Source of the DNA: Luteibacter rhizovicinus
GTDB lineage: Bacteria > Pseudomonadota > Gammaproteobacteria > Xanthomonadales > Rhodanobacteraceae
Direction: 5' to 3'
NCBI RefSeq assembly: GCF_004342265.1
Contig: NZ_SMCS01000004.1
Span: 372,001 to 436,000 of the forward strand
Length of the DNA stretch: 64,000 bases
Shown here: piece by piece, positions 17,565-24,391 of the stretch
How positions within the stretch are numbered: the stretch's first letter is position 1
Layout of the letters: each line of letters opens with the position of its first letter
Notes under the pieces: model-generated
Told to the model about the DNA's origin: nothing
The model's input: the letters and a program-made list of their open reading frames with translations, nothing else
Databases searched by the model: none
Made by a program: the position numbers and the translations under genes

Positions 17565-18638
17565 ATGATTTCTCCAGCCATCGCCAATGTCGCTCCTCCG
17601 GCTCCCGCCACGTCGTCCACGCCGGCGACGGACGCTTCGTCGTCGGCGCATCGTTTCGATGCGGCGCTGGACGCGGCGAACAAGCAGTCGAAGGGCAAGG
17701 ATTCGAACGATTCCAGCTCGAATACGCAGACATCCACGAGCCCGGCTGCCTCGACTCCCTCGAAAGCCGCCGGCACGAAGAGCCAGGGCGCCGACGAGTC
17801 GAAAGCATCGGACAAGAAAGACGATCAGACCGACACGACCGATACGTCCGCCGTCGCGGCCGTCCTTGCGTTGATCGGCGTACCGCCGAAGGTCGCGACG
17901 GTGGCCGGCAAGGCGCTGGGCGCGGCGACCGACGCGCTCGCGGGTAAGGGCGACCCGGCAATTACGGCTACCGGACAGGCCGGCGATGCGGCCGCCGCCG
18001 CGCTGGCTCAGCAGGCACAGGCGCAGGTTGCCGCCGCGGCAGCGGCCGTTGCCGCGGCGACGCCAGCCGGACTGCCGAGCGTGGCCGCCGATAAGGCAGG
18101 ACTTCTGACCGCCATTGGCGCGACCGCGCCGAAGGAAGACACGGCGGCGCCGGATGCGACGACGTCTCTGGCATTGCCTGCGATGCACCTGCACGCGGCG
18201 ACGCAGGACCCGCAGAACGTACAGCTTCAGTCGACGCAGCCGGCGACCTCGCCGCAGTTTGCGCAGGAGCTGGGCGAGCAGATTGCCTGGATGGGCAACT
18301 CGAATATCAATCAAGCGCGTATCCGCCTGCATCCGGAAGAGCTCGGTTCCATGGATGTGAAAGTCAGCGTGGAGCATGGCAAGGTCAACGTCGCTTTCGC
18401 GACCGAGCATCCCGCAGCGGTCATCGCCGTGCAGCAGACGCTTTCCCAACTGGACACGATGCTTGCGCATCACGGCCTTTCGCTGGGCAATACCGAAGTC
18501 AGCCAGCAAAATGCCGGGCAAGGTGACGGTTCGTCCGCTCGGTCGTCAGGCGCGGCATCGGGCGATGCCGGTAGCGATGAGGCGACCGTTGTGTCCACGA
18601 CGCGCGTGAGTCGCGGTCTGGTCGACGAAGTGGCGTGA
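17565..18638 (+). CDS. fliK: FliK, hook-length control protein
   Basis: 357-aa secreted ruler that measures the hook and switches FlhB specificity. The start is MISPAIANVAPPAP at 17565; the longer frame overlapping fliJ has no family similarity. The N-terminal two thirds are low complexity (Ser/Ala/Asp, then an Ala/Gln helix), typical of FliK rulers. The C-terminal Flg_hook domain is clear (INQARIRLHPEELGSMDVKV, AVIAVQQTLSQLDTMLAHHG). There is no overlap with fliJ or fliL; a 243-bp regulatory gap follows. Confidence 0.93.
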   Translation: MISPAIANVAPPAPATSSTPATDASSSAHRFDAALDAANKQSKGKDSNDSSSNTQTSTSPAASTPSKAAGTKSQGADESKASDKKDDQTDTTDTSAVAAVLALIGVPPKVATVAGKALGAATDALAGKGDPAITATGQAGDAAAAALAQQAQAQVAAAAAAVAAATPAGLPSVAADKAGLLTAIGATAPKEDTAAPDATTSLALPAMHLHAATQDPQNVQLQSTQPATSPQFAQELGEQIAWMGNSNINQARIRLHPEELGSMDVKVSVEHGKVNVAFATEHPAAVIAVQQTLSQLDTMLAHHGLSLGNTEVSQQNAGQGDGSSARSSGAASGDAGSDEATVVSTTRVSRGLVDEVA

Positions 18639-18654
18639 TGGCGGGTATCCGGTG

Positions 18655-18678
18655 TGACGTAAAACTGACGAGAGTCAG
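18655..18678. promoter_or_regulatory. Candidate upstream activator site before fliL
   Basis: TGACGTAAAACT (18655-18666, identical to 10186-10197) runs into the perfect inverted repeat CTGAC-GAGA-GTCAG (18665-18678). It lies about 120-145 bp before the fliL sigma-54 promoter, the right distance for an enhancer-binding protein. Confidence 0.5.
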
Positions 18679-18798
18679 AAAAGCGCCGGTCATGAGATTG
18701 CGCCGATTTGCCGCCGGATGAGTCCCGAATGTTGTAACTGTGCGCCGCCTCACGCTTTTCCTTGAGCGCACATCGTCAATAATGAGGGCTCCCCGTCG

Positions 18799-18814
18799 TG
18801 GCACACGACTTGCT
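18799..18814 (+). promoter_or_regulatory. Sigma-54 promoter of fliLM
   Basis: GTGGCACACGACTTGCTTTT has GG at 18800-18801 and GC at 18812-18813 with 10 bp between; both elements are near-perfect consensus (TGGCACa-N4-TTGCT). The predicted start is near 18824, 58 nt before the fliL ATG. Confidence 0.85.
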
Positions 18815-18881
18815 TTTAGGGGTTTAGCGAACGCCACGACGCGTATCCCCACCGTTTTCGTTTAGTAGAAGAGGCTTCACC

Positions 18882-19361
18882 ATGGCAGCAGCACCGGATC
18901 CGACCACCCCGCCCAGGAAGGGCAAAGGCATGTTCATCGTCGTGGGTGCGCTTGTCGTGCTGGCTATCGGTGGCATTGGCGGCTGGATGATGATGAAGCA
19001 CAGCGCCGCGGGCGGTCAGGCCTCGGCGGCGAAGTCGAATGTTCCGGCGGTCTATCTCCAGCTCGATCCCGCGTTCGTCGTCAATTTCCAGGACGAGAAC
19101 GCGCTGCGTTTCCTTCAGGTCGGCGTCAATGTCATGTCGCACGATGCCGAAGCGATCAAGGCCACGAAAGAGGCCGATCCTGAAATCCGCAATGCGCTGT
19201 TGATGCTGTTCTCCGCACAGGACTTCAAGTCGTTGTCGGATGTGAAGGGCAAGCAGAAATTGCAGGCAGCCGCGTTGGCCGAAATCCAACGCGTACTGAA
19301 GGACAAGATCGGCCGGCCGGGTATCGACGCCGTGTTTTTCACCAGTTTCATCATGCAGTGA
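18882..19361 (+). CDS. fliL: FliL, flagellar basal body-associated stator protein
   Basis: 159-aa single-pass inner-membrane protein. A Pro/Lys cytoplasmic tail (TTPPRKGKGMF) is followed by one membrane segment (IVVGALVVLAIGGIGGWMMM) and a periplasmic stomatin-like FliL domain containing VYLQLDPAFVVNFQDENALR and IRNALLMLFSAQDFKSL. FliL surrounds stator units and supports torque. It is the first gene after its own sigma-54 promoter, with fliM 16 bp downstream. Confidence 0.94.
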   Translation: MAAAPDPTTPPRKGKGMFIVVGALVVLAIGGIGGWMMMKHSAAGGQASAAKSNVPAVYLQLDPAFVVNFQDENALRFLQVGVNVMSHDAEAIKATKEADPEIRNALLMLFSAQDFKSLSDVKGKQKLQAAALAEIQRVLKDKIGRPGIDAVFFTSFIMQ

Positions 19362-19377
19362 CAGAGCGAACCGGCCC

Positions 19378-20382
19378 ATGAGCGACATCCTTACCCAGGA
19401 AGAAATCGACGCACTGCTGGCCGGTGTGGAAGGTGGCGATGTCGAGACCGAGATCGAGCTCCCACCGCCCGGCGGCATCCAGGATTACGATTTCACGCAG
19501 CAGGACCGCATCGTTCGCGGTCGCCTGCCGACGCTGGAAATGGTCAACGACCGTTTCGCGCGTTATTTCCGGCAGAACCTGTTCAACGTGCTGCGCAAGT
19601 CGTGCGAAGTGTCCGTGCTCGGCGTCAAGATGACGAAGTTCAACGAGTACGTGCACTCGCTCGCGGTACCCAGCAATCTCAACCTGATCCGTATCAAACC
19701 GCTGCGCGGTACGGCGCTGATGGTGTTCGAGCCGCGCCTGGTATTCACGGTCATCGACAACTTCTTCGGTGGCGACGGGCGTTATCACGCGCGCATCGAA
19801 GGTCGCGATTTCACGCCGACCGAGAACCGCGTGATCCAGATCGTGCTGCAGGAGGCATTTACCTCCATGGCCGAAGCCTGGGCGCCGGTGCTGAAGATGA
19901 AGTTCGAGTTCCTGAATTCCGAGATCAATCCGCAGTTCGCGAACATCGTCAGTCCGACCGAAACCGTGGTCGTTTCGCGCTTCCATGTGGAGCTCGATGG
20001 CGGTGGCGGCGAAGTTCACCTGACGCTGCCTTACTCGATGGTCGAGCCGATTCGCGAGCTGCTGGACGCGGGCGTGCAAAGCGATCGGGCCGAGCGAGAC
20101 GATCGCTGGATACAGAGCCTGCACGAGGAAATCCTCGATGCGCAGGTGGAATTGACCTCGCTGCTCGCCGAAGCCCAGTTGAGCATCGGCGACTTCCTGC
20201 ACCTGCGCCGCGGCGACGTGATTCCTATCAATCTGCCGGAATTCGCGACGGTATTCGCCGAAGACGTGCCGGTATTCCGGGGGAAGATGGCGAACATGAG
20301 CGGCAACAAGGCCGTTCAGTTCGAGAGCCTGCTCCGCCGCAGGGAGCAGCGGCCACCAGAGCCGTTGACCGAGCTGGCCTAG
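19378..20382 (+). CDS. fliM: FliM, flagellar motor switch protein
   Basis: 334-aa C-ring protein that binds phosphorylated CheY. The extreme N-terminus (SDILTQEEIDALLAGVEGG) is the CheY-P docking peptide, similar to the CheZ tail and to three motifs in CheA of this cluster. The middle CheC-like domain includes FARYFRQNLFNVLR and the C-terminal SpoA domain ends IPVFRGKMANMSGN in related form. A perfect hairpin follows the stop, and fliN has a separate promoter. Confidence 0.96.
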   Translation: MSDILTQEEIDALLAGVEGGDVETEIELPPPGGIQDYDFTQQDRIVRGRLPTLEMVNDRFARYFRQNLFNVLRKSCEVSVLGVKMTKFNEYVHSLAVPSNLNLIRIKPLRGTALMVFEPRLVFTVIDNFFGGDGRYHARIEGRDFTPTENRVIQIVLQEAFTSMAEAWAPVLKMKFEFLNSEINPQFANIVSPTETVVVSRFHVELDGGGGEVHLTLPYSMVEPIRELLDAGVQSDRAERDDRWIQSLHEEILDAQVELTSLLAEAQLSIGDFLHLRRGDVIPINLPEFATVFAEDVPVFRGKMANMSGNKAVQFESLLRRREQRPPEPLTELA

Positions 20383-20409
20383 TCATCCTGGTGTCGTGTA
20401 CCCGTTCGG

Positions 20410-20459
20410 GGCCCACCTTCTGTGGGAGCGCGCAGGCGCGCTCCCACAGAAGGTGGGCC
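20410..20459. terminator. Perfect 23-bp REP-derived hairpin between fliM and fliN
   Basis: The arms GGCCCACCTTCTGTGGGAGC... (20410-20432) and its exact complement (20437-20459) enclose CAGG. The inner part is the REP sequence found elsewhere in the window. There is no T tract, but a stem of this strength 28 bp after the fliM stop would block or end transcription, consistent with fliN having its own promoter. Confidence 0.6.
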
Positions 20460-20477
20460 GTTCTCTTGTGGGGTACC

Positions 20478-20545
20478 GTCAACTGACCGTCGCGGTGACT
20501 TACTGCCGTCGAGCGTCAATTATTTGCTCTTGAAGCGTCACATTT
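20478..20545. promoter_or_regulatory. Candidate upstream activator sites before fliN
   Basis: GTCAACTGAC (20478-20487), GTCAATTATTTG (20515-20526) and GTCACATTT (20537-20545) share the GTCA plus A/T-rich pattern seen before fleQ and lie about 90-155 bp before the fliN sigma-54 promoter. The 305-bp gap between fliM and fliN holds only these, the hairpin and the promoter. Confidence 0.45.
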
Positions 20546-20633
20546 CGCTGGATAGTACGACGAGGGCTCCTTGGGCCTCTCTAAGTCATTGATCCGGGTA
20601 GTCGTCTTTCGCCGATACATCCCGTCCGACCCA

Positions 20634-20649
20634 TGGCATGCGGTTTGCA
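20634..20649 (+). promoter_or_regulatory. Sigma-54 promoter of the fliNOPQR-flhB operon
   Basis: ATGGCATGCGGTTTGCAT has GG at 20635-20636 and GC at 20647-20648, 10 bp apart (TGGCATG-N4-TTGCA). The predicted start is near 20659, 29 nt before the fliN ATG. Confidence 0.8.
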
Positions 20650-20687
20650 TCAACGAGGTTATCCCTCGTTACGCGCAGTGAATCGGC

Positions 20688-21041
20688 ATGAATAACAACG
20701 ACGCATTTTCGAACCCCGATGTTGTCGAAAACCCCGAAGCCGCCGTGTCGGCGATGGGCCCCACCACGGGGCTCGGCAGCGAGGTCAACCTCGACACCAT
20801 CCTCGATGTGCCGGTGACGATGGCCATGGAAGTGGGGCGAACCAAGATCAGCATTCGCAACCTGTTGCAGCTCAACCAGGGCTCGGTCGTCGAACTCGAC
20901 CGCGCCGCGGGCGAGCCGCTCGACGTCTTCGTGAACGGCACGCTGGTCGCCCATGGCGAAGTCGTCGTCATCAACGAAAAGTTCGGTATCCGGCTGACCG
21001 ACGTGATCAGCCCGGCCGAGCGGGTCCGCAAACTGCGATGA
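20688..21041 (+). CDS. fliN: FliN, flagellar motor switch protein
   Basis: 117-aa C-ring component that docks FliH and helps recruit export cargo. After a short acidic N-terminus, the SpoA domain is clear: LDTILDVPVTMAMEVGRTKI, LLQLNQGSVVELDRAAGEPL, and VVINEKFGIRLTDVISPAER near the end. It has its own sigma-54 promoter and overlaps fliO by 4 bp (ATGA). Confidence 0.96.
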   Translation: MNNNDAFSNPDVVENPEAAVSAMGPTTGLGSEVNLDTILDVPVTMAMEVGRTKISIRNLLQLNQGSVVELDRAAGEPLDVFVNGTLVAHGEVVVINEKFGIRLTDVISPAERVRKLR

Positions 21042-21463
21042 AAAATGCCGTGCGCATTGCCGCCGCTCTCACGGGTGGCTTCGTTTCCTGCGTCTTCGCG
21101 GCGGCCCCGGCACCGGTGCCGGCTGTCGATTCCGGCGCCGAGCTCGCTCGTGTCGTGCTGAGTCTTGCCGGCGTTATCGCCCTGATCCTGATCGTCGGAT
21201 GGCTGAGCCGTCGCGCACAGGGTCGCGTCCGTCCCGGCGGCCGGAAAATCCGTGTGATCGAAACGATGCCCGTAGGCATCAAGGAAAAAGTGATGTTGCT
21301 GGAAGTGGGCGGCACGCAGTTGCTCGTCGGTGCGTCGCCCAACGGCTTACGCACCCTGCATGTGCTTGCCACTCCGGTGGCGGAAGATACCCAGACACCG
21401 CAGGCCACGCCTTCGCTGCGCGGCTTCCGCGACGTGCTGGCCCAGTGGAAGCGTACGCCATGA
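21038..21463 (+). CDS. fliO: FliO, flagellar export apparatus assembly protein
   Basis: 141-aa membrane protein that assists assembly of the FliP ring. It has a signal-like N-terminus (IAAALTGGFVSCVFAAAPAP), a single membrane segment (LARVVLSLAGVIALILIVGW) and a cytoplasmic domain with the family pattern IRVIETMPVGIKEKVMLLEV, then GTQLLVGASPNGLRTLHVL. It overlaps fliN and fliP by ATGA junctions. Confidence 0.92.
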   Translation: MKNAVRIAAALTGGFVSCVFAAAPAPVPAVDSGAELARVVLSLAGVIALILIVGWLSRRAQGRVRPGGRKIRVIETMPVGIKEKVMLLEVGGTQLLVGASPNGLRTLHVLATPVAEDTQTPQATPSLRGFRDVLAQWKRTP

Positions 21464-22209
21464 AGCGCTGGAGCTGGATTGCCCTGATCGTCCTGATGTT
21501 CCTGCCGGCCGTGGCTTTCGCCATCGAGCCGCCGGGTATTCCGTTGGTGAACGTGCAGACCGCGCCGGGCGGTGGCCAGAACTGGTCGCTGTCGATCCAG
21601 ATGCTGGCGCTGATGACCGCGCTGACCGTGCTGCCGGCCATCCTGCTGATGATGACGTCGTTCACGCGTATCGTCATCGTGCTCGGCTTTCTTCGCCAGG
21701 CACTGGGCACCAATAGCACGCCGCCCAACCAGGTCATCCTCGGGCTGTCGCTGTTCCTGACGTTGTTCGTGATGTCGCCGGTGATCAACCGCGCGTACGA
21801 CGATGGCATCAAACCGTATATGGATGGCGCGATGACGGTGGATCAGGCGATTCCCGCCGCTGCCGCACCGTTCCGTCGTTTCATGCTCGACCAGACGCGC
21901 GAAGCCGATCTGCAGCTGTTCACCAAACTGGCAAACGAGCAGCCGTATGCAAGCAAGGACGCGGTTCCTTATCGCGTCGCGCTGCCGGCATTCGTGACCA
22001 GTGAGCTGAAAACCGCGTTCCAGATGGGCTTCCTGCTGTTCATTCCCTTCCTAATCATCGATCTGGTCGTGGCCAGCGTACTGATGTCGATGGGCATGAT
22101 GATGCTCTCGCCGATGATCATCTCGTTGCCCTTCAAGATCATGCTTTTCGTATTGGTCGACGGGTGGACGCTGCTGCTCGGTACGCTGGCCGGGAGCTTC
22201 TACACATGA
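21460..22209 (+). CDS. fliP: FliP, flagellar export gate protein
   Basis: 249-aa core subunit of the export gate. ATG 21460 overlaps the fliO stop; the longer frame from 21199 is out of register with the family. A cleavable signal peptide (WIALIVLMFLPAVAFAIEPP) is followed by hydrophobic helices, including ALTVLPAILLMMTSFTRIVI with the FliP/SpaP signature, and a C-terminal pair (GMMMLSPMIISLPFKIMLFV). The FliP:FliQ:FliR complex forms the channel. Confidence 0.96.
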   Translation: MKRWSWIALIVLMFLPAVAFAIEPPGIPLVNVQTAPGGGQNWSLSIQMLALMTALTVLPAILLMMTSFTRIVIVLGFLRQALGTNSTPPNQVILGLSLFLTLFVMSPVINRAYDDGIKPYMDGAMTVDQAIPAAAAPFRRFMLDQTREADLQLFTKLANEQPYASKDAVPYRVALPAFVTSELKTAFQMGFLLFIPFLIIDLVVASVLMSMGMMMLSPMIISLPFKIMLFVLVDGWTLLLGTLAGSFYT

Positions 22210-22475
22210 CGCCCGAGTCGGTCATCGCCTTCGGCCAGCAGGCATTGCATATCGCGATGCTGGTCGGCGCGCCGTTGCTGCTCACGGCGCTGGCGGTCGG
22301 TCTGCTGGTCGGCATGATTCAGGCGGCGACACAGATCAACGAAACCACCCTGAGCTTCATCCCGAAGCTGATCGCCATGGCGCTCGTCATGATCGTGACC
22401 GGTCCGTGGATGCTGCGTACCCTCGTGCAGTTCACCCGGCAGCTGATCGAAAGCCTGCCGATGGCGGTGCGCTGA
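22206..22475 (+). CDS. fliQ: FliQ, flagellar export gate protein
   Basis: 89-aa protein with two membrane helices (LLLTALAVGLLVGMIQAATQ and KLIAMALVMIVTGPWMLRTL), the typical FliQ hairpin. The start MTPESVIAFGQQAL at 22206 overlaps the fliP stop by ATGA. It overlaps fliR by 1 bp (TGATG). Confidence 0.96.
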   Translation: MTPESVIAFGQQALHIAMLVGAPLLLTALAVGLLVGMIQAATQINETTLSFIPKLIAMALVMIVTGPWMLRTLVQFTRQLIESLPMAVR

Positions 22476-23242
22476 TGGTCTTCGACCTTAGCCAGATCGA
22501 AGGCTGGGTCGGTGGGGCCGTCTGGGCGCTTGCCCGCGTGTCGGGACTGATGCTGGTAGCGCCCGTCCTTGGCGCGCCGGTGATCCCGATGCGTATCCGT
22601 CTGGGTATCTGCGTGATGCTGACCTATGTGCTGGCGCCCCTGGCGCCCGTCGACATCCGTCCGCTGAGCGCGGCCGGCGTCGCGACGATGGCGCAGCAGA
22701 TGCTGGTGGGCGCGGGGCTGGGTTTCGTGATGAAGCTGGTGTTCGAGGCGGTGTCCTTCGGCGGCCAGTTCGTGGCGCAGTCGATGAGCCTGGGCTTCGC
22801 CGAAGTGGTCAATCCCCAGTCCGGCGGTTCGGTGCCGGTGCTGAGTCAGTTCTATACAATCCTGGTGACGTTGCTGTTCCTGACGTTGAATGGCCATCTC
22901 CAGCTCATCAGCCTCCTCGCGGGCAGTTTCAACAGTTTGCCGATCGGTATCGACGGTCTTGGCACGAACGGTATCTGGGCCATTCTTTCTTTCGCCACCC
23001 ATCTGTTCGGCGGTGCGGTGCGCGTAGCGCTTCCCGCGCTGACGGCCGTGCTGGTGGTCAATCTCGGTTTCGGCGCGATCAGCCGCGCGGCACCGTCGAT
23101 GAATCTCTTCGCGGTCGGTTTCCCGATCACCATCTGCCTCGGCATGATCGCCGTATGGCTCGCATTGCGCGGTTTGCCCAGCGCATTCGATTCGCTGCAA
23201 ACCGACGCGTGGGACATCATGCGCCGGCTGATCGGAGGTTAA
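22475..23242 (+). CDS. fliR: FliR, flagellar export gate protein
   Basis: 255-aa multi-pass membrane protein completing the FliPQR gate. The start is MVFDLSQIEGWVGGA at 22475, sharing a base with the fliQ stop. Family blocks include RVSGLMLVAPVLGAPVIPMR near the start, GFVMKLVFEAVSFGGQFVA in the middle and a SMNLFAVGFPITICLGM helix toward the end. flhB follows 4 bp later. Confidence 0.95.
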   Translation: MVFDLSQIEGWVGGAVWALARVSGLMLVAPVLGAPVIPMRIRLGICVMLTYVLAPLAPVDIRPLSAAGVATMAQQMLVGAGLGFVMKLVFEAVSFGGQFVAQSMSLGFAEVVNPQSGGSVPVLSQFYTILVTLLFLTLNGHLQLISLLAGSFNSLPIGIDGLGTNGIWAILSFATHLFGGAVRVALPALTAVLVVNLGFGAISRAAPSMNLFAVGFPITICLGMIAVWLALRGLPSAFDSLQTDAWDIMRRLIGG

Positions 23243-23246
23243 GCCG

Positions 23247-24389
23247 ATGAGCGAACAGGACGACCAGGAACGCAACGAACCGGCCAGTGAGAAACGCCTT
23301 CGCGAAGCGCGCGAAAAGGGCGATCTGCCGCGTTCGCGCGATCTGAGTGCCGCAATTGTGGTGCTGGCCGCCGTATCGACGCTGATCGCATCGCGCGACC
23401 AGATTGCGCTGCATGCGAGCAACATCATGCATGTCGGGCTACGTTATTCCCGCGACGATCTTTTTTCCGCCGACGGCGCATCGCGCGCGCTGAGCACCGC
23501 CGGCCTCGAGGCGTTGAAGCTGCTGGGTCCCGTGTTCACGGCCACGCTGGTCGCGGCCGTCGCGGCGCCGGCATTGCTTGGCGGTCTCAATTTCAGTGGC
23601 GAAGCGCTGGTTCCCAAGTTCAATCGCCTGGACCCTATCAAGGGCTTCGGTCGCCTGTTCTCGATGAACGGGCTGGTCGAACTGGTGAAGTCGCTGCTCA
23701 AGGTCATTCTGATCGGTGGCGTGCTGGCGATGTACCTGCGCAGTACGACGCATGAGCTGTACGCCGTGGGCGCGGGCTCGGTGAACAACGGTATCGCGCA
23801 TGCGTTCAGCATGCTCGGTCACGCATCGCTTCTGTTCGGCTCCATGCTCGGCGTGATCGCGATGGTCGATGCGCCGTGGCAGAAGTTCTCCTTCGCCAAG
23901 AAAATGCGGATGACGAAGCAGGAACAGAAAGACGAACACAAGGAAAGCGACGGCAACCCCGAACTCAAGTCCCGCATTCGTGGGCTGCAGCTTCAGGTTT
24001 CCCGCCGCCGCATGATGCAGGACGTGCCCACGGCCGACGTGATCGTCGTGAACCCGACCCATTTCGCCGTGGCGTTGCGTTACGACGACGGCGCGATGCG
24101 TGCGCCTCGCGTGGTGGCCAAGGGCGTCGATGTGATCGCGCAGCAGATCCGCGACGTCGCCGGCGCGAACAAGGTACCTCTTGTCGAAGCCGCGCCGCTG
24201 GCGCGCGCGCTTTACAACACAACTCAGGTAGGCAAGGAAATCCCGGCGGCGCTGTATATCGCGGTGGCCCAGATCCTTGCTTACGTCTACCGCCTGCAGC
24301 AGGCGGTCGCCACCGGCGACCTTCCGCCCGATCCACCGACGCCTGAGATCGATCCGGATCTGCTCGGCCCTTACCGTATGGATACCTGA
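23247..24389 (+). CDS. flhB: FlhB, export specificity switch protein
   Basis: 380-aa export-gate protein with four membrane helices and a cytoplasmic domain that self-cleaves to switch secretion from hook to filament substrates. The autocleavage site NPTH is intact at 269-272 (VIVVNPTHFAVALRYD). The N-terminus (ASEKRLREAREKGDLPRSRD) and the linker (KKMRMTKQEQKDEHKESDGN) are textbook. The hook-length partner FliK is encoded upstream. Confidence 0.97.
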   Translation: MSEQDDQERNEPASEKRLREAREKGDLPRSRDLSAAIVVLAAVSTLIASRDQIALHASNIMHVGLRYSRDDLFSADGASRALSTAGLEALKLLGPVFTATLVAAVAAPALLGGLNFSGEALVPKFNRLDPIKGFGRLFSMNGLVELVKSLLKVILIGGVLAMYLRSTTHELYAVGAGSVNNGIAHAFSMLGHASLLFGSMLGVIAMVDAPWQKFSFAKKMRMTKQEQKDEHKESDGNPELKSRIRGLQLQVSRRRMMQDVPTADVIVVNPTHFAVALRYDDGAMRAPRVVAKGVDVIAQQIRDVAGANKVPLVEAAPLARALYNTTQVGKEIPAALYIAVAQILAYVYRLQQAVATGDLPPDPPTPEIDPDLLGPYRMDT

Positions 24390-24391
24390 CG

